DNA of 64,000 bases from Batillaria attramentaria (lineage: Eukaryota; Mollusca; Gastropoda; Batillariidae): NCBI GenBank assembly GCA_018292915.2, contig JACVVK020000014.1, positions 3,282,501 through 3,346,500 of the forward strand, given 5' to 3'. Below are positions 22,070 to 33,308 of this stretch, piece by piece. The position numbers and the translations under genes were made by a program. Below the pieces are notes generated by a model, which saw only the letters and a list, made by a program, of their open reading frames with translations, searched no databases and had not been told where the DNA came from. The stretch's first letter is position 1, and each line of letters begins with the position of its first letter.

Positions 22070-22521
22070 AGTGTAGTCGCTGTTGCTGTCAAGCTGTTGC
22101 ATTGTTGTGAATACTTCCGGTCAACGTGAAATGCAGCTGAGTCGCTACATATATTATCCCCTCAGTGTCCGGTTCGTGCGTTTCTCCATTGTTTTGTTTT
22201 TGGAAAAAAACAAGAAGGAAATTGTGGGACTTTCTCGTCATGTGTAGCGCCTTCCCTCACCCTAATGCCACACGACACACCTCACCCCTGCCTACATTTT
22301 CCAGAAACAGACCAGAGACATACATATGTGACATACACTTTGTGACTCGATTTTCCTGCAGTTCTACGAGATACAGTACTGGCAAACGATATGTGTATAC
22401 TGTTATAATGGATGGGATTTCCTTTCGTTATTTTTTATTTTATTCTATTTTATTTTTCTTGGAGAAAGAGAAGACGGTGGCCAGCAGTACGATTTAACGT
22501 ATTGTTTTGTAACGCTAGTCG

Positions 22522-22524
<3 letters not shown>

Positions 22525-22614
<90 letters not shown>

Positions 22615-22636
22615 CAAACAGAGAGAGAGAGAGCAT

Positions 22637-22732
<96 letters not shown>

Positions 22733-22742
22733 AAGCACACGT

Positions 22743-22798
<56 letters not shown>

Positions 22799-22812
22799 GG
22801 AGAGAGAGGGAG
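22525..22812. repeat. Compound (CA)n/(GA)n microsatellite
   Basis: Three long CA runs are separated by GA runs and short GTACA/CAAGCA spacers, almost 290 bp in all. Frames here encode only His-Thr or Val-Cys repeats. Confidence 0.95.
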
Positions 22813-22945
22813 AGACAGTGAGTATGCTCACGGCGTCTGTACATGTATGCAAGTTCATGATCCTTTATTAAAACTCCACACATTCAGTACAGATTTCAGT
22901 GCAGGCTGAAAGTGTCGGTGGAACACGCCAATGTACTCCCCAGTG

Positions 22946-23460
22946 TAAAATACCCCAGGTCGAAGCAGTTTGAGGCTAGAAGTGCCCCGAGTCGAAACAG
23001 CTTGAGGCTAGAAGTGCCCCGGGTCGAAGCAGCTTGAAGCTGGAAGTGCCCCGGGTCGAAGCAGCCTGACGCTGGAAGTGCCCCGGGTCGAAGCAGCTTT
23101 ACGCTGGAAGTGCCCGGGGCCGAAGCAGTTCGAGGCTGGAAGTGCCCCGGGTCGAAGCAGCTTGAGGCTGGAAGTGCCCCGGGTCGAAGCAGCTTGAGGC
23201 TAGAAGTGCCCGGGGTCGAAGCAGCTTGAGGCTGGAAGTGCCCCGGGTCGAAGCAGCTTGAGGCTGGAAGTGCCCCGGGTCGAAACAGCTTGAGGCTAAA
23301 AGTGCCACGGGTCGAAGCAGCTTGAGGCTGGAAGTGCCCCGGGTCGAAACAGCTTGAGGCTAGAAGTGCCACGGGTCGAAGCAGCTTGACGCTGGAAGTG
23401 CCCCAGGTTGAAACAGCTTGAGGCTGAAAGGGCCCCTGGTCAATGCAGCTTGAGGCTAGC
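22946..23460. repeat. 32 bp minisatellite, about 16 units
   Basis: Units such as GTCGAAGCAGCTTGAGGC followed by TGGAAGTGCCCCGG recur every 32 bp, with point differences only; no unique spacers separate them, so this is not a CRISPR array. Because 32 is not a multiple of 3, three units (96 bp) make a 32-residue period when read through. The array is open over long stretches on the minus strand. It lies about 45 bp past the stop codon of the nuclease-helicase gene, so it may be in its 3' UTR. Confidence 0.95.
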
Positions 23461-23503
23461 AGTGCCTCGTTGTCGCATCCAGCAGGTCAAATTGTTTCTG
23501 TCC

Positions 23504-26500
23504 TTATTGCCCGCGCTGAGCGTCATCAGCATAATCGTCGCGGTCGTTGTCGCTGTTGTCTTGCGGGTCGGCGTCATCCCCGTCCTTTTTGTCCATTTTC
23601 TTTAGTTCACCATCTTCGTCGTTTACGAGCTTGCGCACGACACTGTTAAGGCTATTTTGATCGTCGTCTTCCGCTTCACTGCCGCCATTTTCTCTCTCTC
23701 CTTCGTTTGTGTTTTGTGCGGAAGTTTCTTTGTCGTTGCCTTGGTCATCGGCATCAGCACCGTCATCTTCTTCGTCGTCGTCATCATCGTCGTCAGTCGG
23801 GTTGATCCAGATAAGCTGGGCTGTGCAGCGAGACATGGAATATGGCCGCCCGACGTAATACACGCTGTTCTTGCTGCCCACCCCCACCACCACCCGGCGT
23901 TCCAGACCGGAAACTACGTCATGGTGAGTGACAGTCACGTGATTACTTTCGGCCAATGCCACGTCCCGCACAGCTGCATCCTGGTCTCGTGACCTGATCA
24001 CGTGAACGGGAACTTTCCTGGCTCGCAGACCTCGGACGACGCCGGTTGCTGGTGACGTCACAACTCCGTTTTCGTCCTTCTCTTGGTCACGTGGGTTGTC
24101 ACAAAGCACGAGGACGTCACGATACTGGAGGGTGTCCTTACCTGTCAAAACGTGACACGTACAAGCGTAGAGGTACGTTCGTGACTGTATAGTCCTATCT
24201 AATTCTAATGTGCTACGCTTTCAGGTGAAATAAAATCAAGCGACCTGAACTGAATTTGAATCTATGACTTCCATCGAAACTTGTAGTTTGTCCGCACTGC
24301 TAGTTTCCGACGACTCGTCGCCCTACAGTGGTCACTGTTGATAGTTCGTCGTTAAACCCTAGCTAGAACCATGTCACTCACCGTCTCTGACAAAGAAAGC
24401 GTCCTTAAACGCAGTGAGAGGAATTTAGAACAAGCTTGAAATTACACACGATAAGGAGTTATCGGTGTCTTCCGACACCCCCTCGAGCCCCCCCCCCCCC
24501 CCCCCCCCCCCCATCGATCATTCGGTGGATTTACTTATGCTACAGAGGATGTAATCACTACTTTGCCCGACGTGGAGTTTGTTCAGAACGTCAGCGATGA
24601 CCTCCCCACAGTGCTCACAGTCCTCCGGGTCGTCCTGTGTGTGGCCGTCCTGACCAGCCTGGTGACGCAACCACTGCACCGGGGGACCGTCTGTCGGCGG
24701 AGGTGCTGCGCTCTAAGAGAATAGCAATACCGATTTTTATGTGTCTCTTGTGGTAGGGCTGCATTATATTTATGTGTCTCTTGTGGTAGGGCTGCATTAT
24801 ATTTTGAAATAACCGTACATGTGTATTTCACTTTCCACGTTAAAATTTTAAAACACATCCATGTTTTGTTTCTTCTCTTGTACAAGAGGGGTGGGGGTGG
24901 GTGTTTGGGTGCTTAACGTCCTTTTCCACCACGCATGGGTGATATCAAAGATGGGGCAATGAGAAAAAAGGCCAGCACAAATATTTGGCCCCAGCCGGGA
25001 TTCGAACTCACGACTGTACTCTTGTGCAAGAGCCTTCCACTGGCGGAAACCTTTCGGTCTCACTCGTTTCAGCCAAACCTACCTCTGTGTAATTGTGGAT
25101 CCAGCCTCTCTTGAAAGGCCCGGATGCGGCAACCTCTCGCGCTATGGCTGGCGGACATCTTAGCGGCGTTGTCAGTTGCACTTCGTCCAGACACGAGGGT
25201 CTGATGTCGTGATGTACATTGGCCGCCCATAAGTACAGGCTGGGAACTCTCGCGGCCAGCTTCTGGCAGAATACCTTGAAGCGCTCACTGTTGAAGACAC
25301 ACAGGGTATAAATTTATAATTTCATAGAGCGTTGCTTGAAGAGCAATTTCCAGATGACATGTACAATGTTTGTAAATTTCCCGCACCTAGACCTTAATTA
25401 CAGGTGCTCAGAATTAGTAAAATCTGGAAGAGAAACCTTACTGGTTCAACCTTTGAAAGTCAGTCAGTGTCAGTTGCTTCCTTTTGGTGTGGAATTGTAA
25501 AAGTGAGTTGCCGTAACGTTAAAGAAGGCGAAGACTGAAAAAAAAAAGAAAGAAATAAACCTCAGATTTAGAGGACTGTAGCTACAACAGCTATGGTGTG
25601 GAGAAATTGATTGCACGACAATTGACAAAGCAAGCCAAAGGGAAGGAACTCTTGGAAGACTGAAAAAAAAAAAAAAAAACAGCTAGAATTTCCCACGGAT
25701 CACCGGATCCTATCATTTGCGCCTGACAACCATACAAACAACAAAATAACATTAGCGGAAGCATCACCTTCCCTCCGGCCCCGCCTCGTCAGCGATGACG
25801 TATAGCTGACCGTCCCTCGCCTTCTGAGCCAGCTCATCGACCGCATCGTCGACGTTGTTATCCCCGTTCTTGTGCCTGTCGAAGCTGTAGTGACACAGCA
25901 GGACACGAGGGCAGTCGTCGGTCGGTCCCTTGCCCAGGCTGTGACGCAACTGTTGTTCGATCATAATGGAGACAGCGCGGCTTCTTTCCCAAGTGCTGGC
26001 CACTATCACGTACCTTAAAAGTTGGATGATAATAATAATAATAATAATATACCGGCCCCCGTAGTGTAGTGGTTAGCACTTCGGACTATGGACCGGGAGA
26101 CCCGGGTTCGAGTAGGTATGTTTTTATTTTTCAGTGCTCCTGGTTGGTTGTATTGGGTGATATATATATGTGATTTGTTAATGATATGATGTGTTGAGAT
26201 ATGTTACGTGTGTTAGAAATCTTAAGCTGGGTAAATTTTTAATGTTGATGTTTATCATTAGTCATTACCCGTCCGGTTACCGGCTACCTTTTAGCACGAA
26301 TCAATTGCCCGAAAGGGACAAGTAAAGTATTTTGAATTGAATTGAATTGAGTCCCACCCGACACAAGCGGGATTTTTCCTACCTAGGTCGGCTCCTACTC
26401 AGAGCGGGTGTGCTATGCGTCCAATCGGGAAGCAATGTTGCCACACAGCCGAGCTTCACCCACTTCACGGGTGCGACTTTAAGGGTGCTTCCTTAGGTAT

Positions 26501-29500
26501 GACACGTCTCATGATGTGGATGATTACACGGCCGGCACCGCAGATGGCGTAGTTCCCGGGCCTGGTTAATGCCGGGATATTTATGACAGGAAGCGTGGAA
26601 TGCGGCCCTGTCCCGCAGTCCCAAACCACACGGACCTCCATAGCATCATCTTACCATCATCCTCATCTCCATCATCATGCATATTAAAAAAACTGCCCCA
26701 GCTTCCGAGCCCTCTGTGGATTCCACCCATTACCAGGGAGGAACACCACTGGAGCCGGCAAAGAGTTGTGGCAGCAAAATTCATAATAATAATACTAATA
26801 ATACTGATAACTGTGTATTGTGTGGGCCCTTTACCAAGTTCTTGAACTGGCTCAAGGAGCCGCGAGCTGAACCCAACACGCACGCTCACGTGAATCACAC
26901 GCTTTCTCTTACACACTGGACACGAACACATTACTTACAATCACGTGGTGCGAAGGATCAGCTTAGCTATTGAAGTTTGGGAATATAGAATTGCGTGTGG
27001 CGCTATGAGTTGCTTTGCTGCGAGATTAAGCACTTTATTATTATTATTATTATTATCTGCTTTAATAAATTAACCCATGATGAGCAAGAAAAAGAGAGGG
27101 GAAAAAAAAGTTACTCCGACGGAGCTGTAAACAGAGACAACAACAAACATAGAGTTTTCAGAATGACGTGTCCCCGATTACGGAAAATACACCACACAAG
27201 TGTGTTGATTTTGACCGTAAAACTGTGAGTTTTAACGAGCAGTTTTACGGTCGAAATCAACAAACGGGTATGGTGTGTGTTTCCTAATCTGGGACACCGA
27301 TTTGGGAAAATTATTTATACCTCGCCCGTACCTGCATTTCTTTGATCTGAAAGCTGACATCGGCAATCAGAATGCATCTCTGACTGAGGTGCTTTACTTC
27401 GCTTTGTCCATAGGCTTTGAGAAGTCAGCAGCCGCGGTCCGTTTCGAAGCCTCCGTCTTAGTAGAAAACTGACACTAGGCTTACGCTTGTAAACAACAGG
27501 ACCGATCGTGAAGAAAACGCAGCGAAAGATCAACAATTTCACGCCAAGCGACTGGCAAAGCTCCTTCGTCCCCATTTTCCGTACGAAGTCGAACCGGCCG
27601 CGTCATGTCGTGACGTAAATTATTCCTTAGTCGCTTCAGTTTCGCGTCATATCATGTTGTAAATCCTTTAGCCAGAACTCACTGCTGGAACATTGCTAGG
27701 GGTAGTGCATGTGCACTCTTTAGGTACAGCCATAATTCACGTGTGACTGTTATGGGTACAGTGTTAAACCACGCGTGGTGAATTATGGATTTTTAGACTA
27801 TGACCTGCAATAGTGGTAGAGTGGTATAAAGCAAGTTAAATATCGCACCTATCCTGCTGCAGCCAGTTTATCGCAACCAGAACCAAAACAACGGTCTTCC
27901 CCGTTCCTGGCGGCCCGGAGAGGAAGACCAAGCGAAGCCCTCGGTTGACAAGGTCTATCTGCTGAGGATACAAGGTCAGCTGAGTCATCCTCAAGCCCAC
28001 CTCAGCGGTGCCCTCACCCTCAGAACGAGGCTCGGAGCATGATGACGTCACTGATGGTACATCTACTGTAGTGGCAGGGCCGCAAAATCTATCAGACAAT
28101 AATGTCAGTATCAAGGAAAACTGGTCTGCGCTACATATGCGTCACAATACGAGAGGCTGGCTGGTTGTTTGTCTCAGTTTACTAGACTGAGTTGCTGTTG
28201 ATCAGGTTTTGTTGTTTGAATTCTGTCAGTTGACGCCGGGTTTAGGCGGTGACATTTTGTGAAAATTCCAACAGTAAGATCGTGAAGTCTTGGTCATTGC
28301 ATATACACCCGTGATGGCAAAGTACCAAACACAATTTCTTGCCGCTTCAGCCTGTGTGTGTGGCGGTGTGTGTGTGGAGGTGTGTATGTGGTCATGTCTT
28401 GTGACGATAAATGCTGGACTATGACAGAAAAAGTGTTGATAGCACCGCAAGAAGAATTTTTAAAAAATGAAACAACTAAAATAAAATAAGATGTGGTCTT
28501 ACCGCGATAGAAGATGCTCATAAAGATCCCGCCGCTCGTCCTCCGTCAGATCTGAGCCACCGCGTTCCTCCCTGAGCCACTTGGTCCACTTGACCTTGAC
28601 ACACTTGTGCCACCACTTCTGGAGCTCTCGCATCACGTTGTCGGAGATGTCCCATGGTGCCGAGCTAGGGGAGAGTTGGTCCTGGCAAAGGCAGAGCTTC
28701 ACCGGATCCACGTCATCTGCCGAGGGCATGGCGACTCCAAAACAATCGCAGAGATCCTGTTGGGTGTTGGATATGTGACGGCTTTTAATAGACGATTCCA
28801 CTCGGCAACCTTCGAGGCCAGAGCCCCGCCCCTTTACCCTGCCGTGTATTGGCAAAACAGGGTACGTCCATGACGTCATTGTATGGGAAAAGAAGTGATT
28901 TCAAGGTGAAAGAGATTGACGTAATCCTCAAATGACGCCAATGAACTTACTGCTTTCTTTTCATGTTTCAGTCATATCAAACTTAAAAAAAAAAGTTTGC
29001 GAAATGCGCTATGTAAGTAAGACTAATTCATTATTATCATTGTTTATTTGTCGATGAGTCAAAGGATAAATGAAAAATGTGATGGCTTTTTTCTTGTTCC
29101 CAAGTCTTTCATATCGCCCTTGCGTAGTAGAAAACGACGTTAACTCCTTGCCGACCGTGACCGCGCGCCGTGGAATTCCCCCGTGAACCATGGACTGCGT
29201 GCGTACACAACCCTTGCCAACCGTGCGATTTTAGCAATTTTTCCTTCTTTTTTTTTTTAAAGAGGTCTTCCTCAGATGTTTCCTAATCGGATTTGGTATC
29301 GTTTGAAAGATAATTATAAGCACTTTTACGGAAATATATTTTTGGACGGAAAAATGGGCATAGCGGCCACAGTGAGAGCGGAGATGACATGGGTTGTGGG
29401 TGCTTGGTAACAGCGTCCTCACTCGTCAGCGCCCGGGGTCTAGGTGTGTGGTTGGCAACGGTATGCAAGGGCTCTGCACAAACGATGAGCGCATGGTCAT

Positions 29501-30324
29501 GAAAAAGTTAAACCCCGAACCATCCAACCAACCGGCACCGTTTTCAACGTTCTTACCTTCTTCACTTGTGAGTCAGTGTCCAGCGCCTCCCGGAGCTGCT
29601 CCGACGTGATGTAGGGCATGAGGAGCGTGAGTGTAATGTTGACCGGCACGTGCACCAGGTCCGACACCAGGTGACTCAGCACCGTCCTGGCCTTGCTCAG
29701 CTGCTCAGCGGCCCTCTTCACCCGGCTAAGCACGGTCTTGCTGAAGTCTTCCACCTCATTGGGGTTGCCTCCGACCGACTTCACCTCGCCGACGATCAGT
29801 CCGTAAGTGCGGTGAACGATCAGCACGTCGAAGTCCCCCCGTTGGTGCCAAGGTTCCAAGGTCACCGGGCGAGGGAGCTGGGACACCGCCGCGGCGTAAG
29901 TGGGCTTGTTGAGATAGTTGCCGAAGTTCAGCTGTGATATGACGACCATGACCTCTTGCTGCTTCACCGCTATCGCCCGCAGACAGTGGAGCACGTGCTG
30001 CTGAGCGCGGTCATCTCGAAGGTCGCTGTGGAAAACGGGAGGAGGGGATACTGGCTGGGGCACCACGTGCCATATGTAGCGAGGTGGACAGGCCGGGTTC
30101 CTGCGCGAGCGACGACCACACTGGCCTTGACACTGACCTTGGCTGCTTTGGGACTGAGGGCTTTGACCTGGTTCTCTCGGCGCGGCTTGCGGGACGAGCA
30201 CGGTCTGCCCGAACACGGTGTCCACGCCATAGGGAACCTTGTTGAAGTGGACGGGCGGGACGAAGTAGGCCCGGAAGTGAAGGTCCGGGAACCACTGACG
30301 GATACACTGCCTCCAGTGATCCAT
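23504..30324 (-). CDS. PD-(D/E)XK nuclease-like / SF1 helicase fusion protein
   Basis: Seven coding exons on the minus strand: A 29557-30324, B 28503-28756, C 27849-28065 (or starting at 27989), D 25768-26013, E 25083-25287, F 24562-24712 (or to 24544), G 23504-24141; about 825 residues. Exon A has a restriction-nuclease-like core: D166 in GDFDVLIV, then E180 and K182 in VGEVKS, followed by a helix with RAAEQLSKA. Exon C has a Walker A (GPPGTGKT) after a Q-type motif (LTLYPQQ). Exon D has motif Ia-like VIVASTWERSRA and Walker B VIADEA. Exon E holds LTTPLRCPPAIAREV. Exon G holds YRDVLVLCDN, a motif V-like HDVVSGLERRVVVG and motif VI-like SRCTAQLIWI, then a long Asp/Glu-rich tail. This order fits a superfamily 1 helicase; the fused nuclease recalls bacterial nuclease-UvrD proteins and, more loosely, Schlafen helicases. 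ATG 30324 is the first Met after an in-frame TAA. Exon phases agree except at B/C. Its substrate and role are unknown; acting on nucleic acid is inferred. Confidence 0.85.
24484..24515. repeat. Poly-C run
   Basis: About 25 consecutive C bases lie in the intron downstream of exon F. The length is likely to vary and to be error-prone in sequencing. Confidence 0.9.
24737..24801. repeat. 33 bp tandem duplication in an intron
   Basis: Two exact copies of a unit containing TGTCTCTTGTGGTAGGGC sit in the intron between exons E and F of the nuclease-helicase gene, close to the exon F acceptor. Confidence 0.85.
24889..25019 (-). mobile_element. SINE family B, head-truncated copy
   Basis: Reverse-strand copy with body words TTAACGTCCTTTTCCACCA and CCAGCACAAATATTTGGCCC and the B-box complement GGGATTCGAACTC. 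The rest of the tRNA head is missing. Flanked by a 13 bp target duplication with one mismatch (TCTTGTACAAGAG at 24876-24888, TCTTGTGCAAGAG at 25020-25032). It sits in an intron of the nuclease-helicase gene. Confidence 0.85.
26051..26780 (+). mobile_element. SINE family A interrupted by a LINE fragment
   Basis: Head 26051-26113 and body 26353-26780 match the reference copy at 15891-16401 in order and orientation. A foreign 235 bp piece (26114-26348) splits the B box. Located in the intron between exons C and D of the nuclease-helicase gene, antisense to it. (ATA)n on both sides hides any target duplication. Confidence 0.88.
26114..26348 (+). mobile_element. LINE 3' fragment nested in SINE A
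   Basis: Ends GGGACAAGTAAAGTATTTTG followed by repeated AATTG units, typical of a non-LTR element 3' tail. GAGT occurs on both sides (26110-26113 and 26349-26352), consistent with a 4 bp target duplication. Severely 5' truncated and non-coding. Confidence 0.7.
26858..26993 (+). repeat. Interspersed repeat, partner of 7179-7316
   Basis: Second copy of the repeat described at 7179-7316, with one short insertion (TTACT). Confidence 0.65.
27169..27296. mobile_element. Short inverted-repeat element in intron
   Basis: Arms of about 55 bp (27169-27225 and 27240-27296) are inverted copies, outer end TGTCCCCGATTA, inner end TGACCGTAAAACT, with a spacer of about 14 bp. No coding content. It sits in the intron between exons C and D of the nuclease-helicase gene. 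Confidence 0.7.
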
Positions 30325-30369
30325 GACTGTCACCAGGGGTTACTACCAGGGCGCCTGGCACGGGCATGA

Positions 30370-31330
30370 GGAGGACGCGTTTATCATGCGACGACCTTTG
30401 CCCATTCGCCGTGCGGAAGTGACGTTTACGCCACTACACCTCATAGTGCGGGGGTGCAATAACAGTCTCTGTTTACGTAGAATCAGAGGAATGTTGTCAT
30501 TATACTTTGGGATTCCGCCTGTAGGGTCTGCATTCGGTTTCTTTGGCTTGCTGGCTTCGGCCATGCTATCAAACCGGGAAGGTTTGTGTATTTTGACAGG
30601 CCCCGTTCTCAGTCTTACACAGAGGGTCCAAAGTCTGTTGGAAACACTTGGTGATACTAAAATTTGCAAATGGAAACACTCGGAGCTACTGTTTGGAAGT
30701 GCTTTGTCCCAGGATTGCCATTTTTAGCACCGAAAACACAGTTTTGGCTACACCCAGTGTGAACGTCACTGGAACTGGCCGAGGACAGTTTGCGTCTGCA
30801 AAAAAAAGAAGGAAAAAAAAGAGGCTAATATGATCTGACGTAGGGTAAACCAGACTGTGAGCAGTAGAGATCAATGTTTTGTAGATGAAGTCTGTTCGTT
30901 TTGTTGTTGTTGTTGTGTAATCGTACGTCGCTGTTGGTTCTGATGACTATATACCAGAACTTGAGCGACAGTCATAAAGAGTGACTCACAGCGCGTCCAC
31001 TAAACAAAACTTTAAATGTAACCATGCAAATTGGAGCACACGAGTTGGATAAGATATCACGATGCCCAGTCAGTACAGCAGTCCCGACATTTTTGCACTC
31101 AAACATGCCTGGCCGCTCAAGTGTGTTTGCTATCACACCAATAACGTGACACTCCAAAAATTAAACAAGAAAAGTCGTGATCTGTTATCGCGGGGTTTTG
31201 TTTTAGCCTTGGCCTATAAAACACTCAGTCGTATGCTCGGAAAACGATTCATGTTTACACAGGCCACCTACAGTACTTCAGTGCTACGATGTGCTGCTGA
31301 TGCTACTTAACTGAGTAGTGTCAGTCAGTC
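30370..31330. other. Upstream flank of the nuclease-helicase gene
   Basis: Should contain the promoter and 5' UTR. A minus-strand ATG at about 30563 opens a short frame (MAEASKPKKPNADP..) that stops just before ATG 30324. It could be an upstream ORF, or an extra coding exon if a very short intron exists. I see no TATA box that I would defend. Confidence 0.35.
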
Positions 31331-31331
31331 G

Positions 31332-31333
<2 letters not shown>

Positions 31334-31400
<67 letters not shown>

Positions 31401-31448
31401 GGAGAGAGAGAGAGAGAGACTGAGAGTCGGAAAGGTTCTGTGTGCCAC

Positions 31449-31501
<53 letters not shown>

Positions 31502-31573
31502 ACGGTGTGTGCGCGCGTGTGTCAGTGTGTGTGTCAGTGTGTGTGTGTGCCGTGTGCCGTGTGTGTGTGTGTG

Positions 31574-31614
<41 letters not shown>
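31334..31614. repeat. Compound (GT)n/(GA)n microsatellites
   Basis: A GT run and GA run (31334-31421) are followed by GT runs broken by GTGCC and GTCA (31450-31614). Long frames on both strands are repeat artefacts. Confidence 0.95.
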
Positions 31615-31616
<2 letters not shown>

Positions 31617-31919
31617 ATATCTTTTTTCTCTTTTTTATTTTCTTCTTCTTCCCGAAAGGTTTGAAAACGTAAATACCAACCAAGCGTTGTATTGCTCATT
31701 TCACATCAGAAGAACAACCCCAGTTCAACTGTTTTTGTACTACTTGACCGCGTTCACACAAAGCGAAAACTGGCAGTCGCCAGTTGAAGTTACGTAGCGT
31801 AATCACAGATTCAACTATTGAAATTATACACTGATTTTAAACGAGAGACACACAAATCGGGTACACTTCTGCCTTTTCTGCCAACACAAAGACGGTATTT
31901 AACACTGATGTGACGGTCC

Positions 31920-33240
31920 ATGTCAAATACTGTGTTTTGTCATGGGTGGAACTGACGGGACAGACTTCAGCATCCCCGGCAGAGGAGAAACTGACTTACC
32001 GTGATGGCCGCCAGTCAGCTGTCAGTGTCTCCTTATGTCGGTCACTGATTCAAGTTCACGTCAGTCCCTCCCGGCAGTGCCGGCGAAATCAGTCACGCCT
32101 CCTGCAGACTGAGATCACGTCAGCGGTTTCGTCAGTCACAGTTGGCACTGAGGCCGGATTTCAGTTGTGAATCGTGTCTGTCCGTCTTTGAGATCCAAGA
32201 CTGACAGACTTTGGATCATGTCAGTAGCGCTTCATTCCGTTTTAAACACAGATTTCCGAAATTGCGGCCGGTTCCCCGGCCTGCATCCACTCAGTGACAC
32301 CGTCTGCTATACGGACATGTCGAACGCCGGGCACAGCCTGAAGCAATCCGTCCGCTGTGCGGTGACACTGGCATCCACCCGGCTTCAGTCACGGTCAGTG
32401 GCAGACCGTACGTTCCCGTACGTTCTCGCTTCCATACATGCGTCAGCTATTAGCCTTCAGCCGCGGTGCAGAAATCTTTCCTGCTGCAGTTTCATCAAAG
32501 ACAGTATTCCGCTTGTATTGCCTTTGTGGTTTCATGCTATCGTCACTGACAAACGTAAATGCCTCAGTCAGTGCATGTGGCATGTACGTGACACTGGCCC
32601 GGCAGCCGATCACTGAGTTTCGGCTACCCGGCGCGACGCGGGACGGAGACTTTGACGGCCGGGGGCGGACGGAAACCCCGACGTCTGCATCGAAAGTGGG
32701 GCAGTCAAGTCAGTTGCAGTGCTCGTCGGTCACAGTGACGAATCATGATACTCAGTATAAACTGACGATCTTTTGTCTCACTCTGCACTGACTCAAGGTC
32801 AGCCCGACTTCACCGTGTCAGTGACGATGCCCACTGAGTCGGCGTTCGCAGGCATGCACTAATTCCTCGGCCGACACTATGCGATGTTAGTTCAGCGTCG
32901 AGTCGACTGAGCCGGCTTATCCGACACTGACGGAGACGCCCTGAAAAGCCTAGTAAGAAAGTCACAAAGTCAGTTTATTCAGGCTTGACCGGCCCCGGCA
33001 AATCTGTAGCGGGTAGACAATCATCAAACAAGTGTCACTGACAAATACACGGACTCAATCCGGCAGTGATAGTCAGTGATAGTACACGGTGACTTCAGTT
33101 TGAAGAAAACTACAACTAACTGACACTGACTCAGGTACAACTGTGACACTACACACTATTATATCAGTCGTAGACAACGGCAACAGCGGAACTGAACGTT
33201 TAGTAACTGATACTCCGGGATAAACTGATGTGCCTCCCAC
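31920..33240. other. CAGT/ACTG-enriched non-coding tract
   Basis: My hand count finds nearly 50 occurrences of CAGT or ACTG in about 1.3 kb, where about 10 are expected by chance in unbiased sequence. They are not in a fixed period, so this is not a simple tandem repeat. Several frames are open for 80-150 codons but show no domain. Confidence 0.6.
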
Positions 33241-33308
33241 TGATTTACCCCAGGGACGGATCCAGTGGAGGTGCAGTGCTTTGGTACTACAGCCCCCCCC
33301 CCCCCTCA

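Noticed and set aside
22412..22909. Long open frames on both strands of His-Thr or Val-Cys repeats
   Set aside because: They are translations of CA/GT and GA microsatellites with no other content. The same holds at 13.6-13.8, 31.3-31.6, 35.6 and 63.1 kb.
22896..23372. 158-residue minus-strand frame with a repeated SSCFDPGHFQPQAASTRGT-type unit
   Set aside because: It is a 32 bp minisatellite read through. The unit lacks stops in more than one frame and has no start context or splice signals.
22946..23460. CRISPR-like regular array
   Set aside because: The units are contiguous with no unique spacers, and the genome is eukaryotic.
29956..30369. 137-codon plus-strand frame
   Set aside because: Shadow of exon A of the nuclease-helicase gene in the antisense direction.
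32167..32616. 149-codon plus-strand frame in the CAGT-rich tract
   Set aside because: Its amino-acid composition follows the CAGT bias, and I see no domain or splice context.
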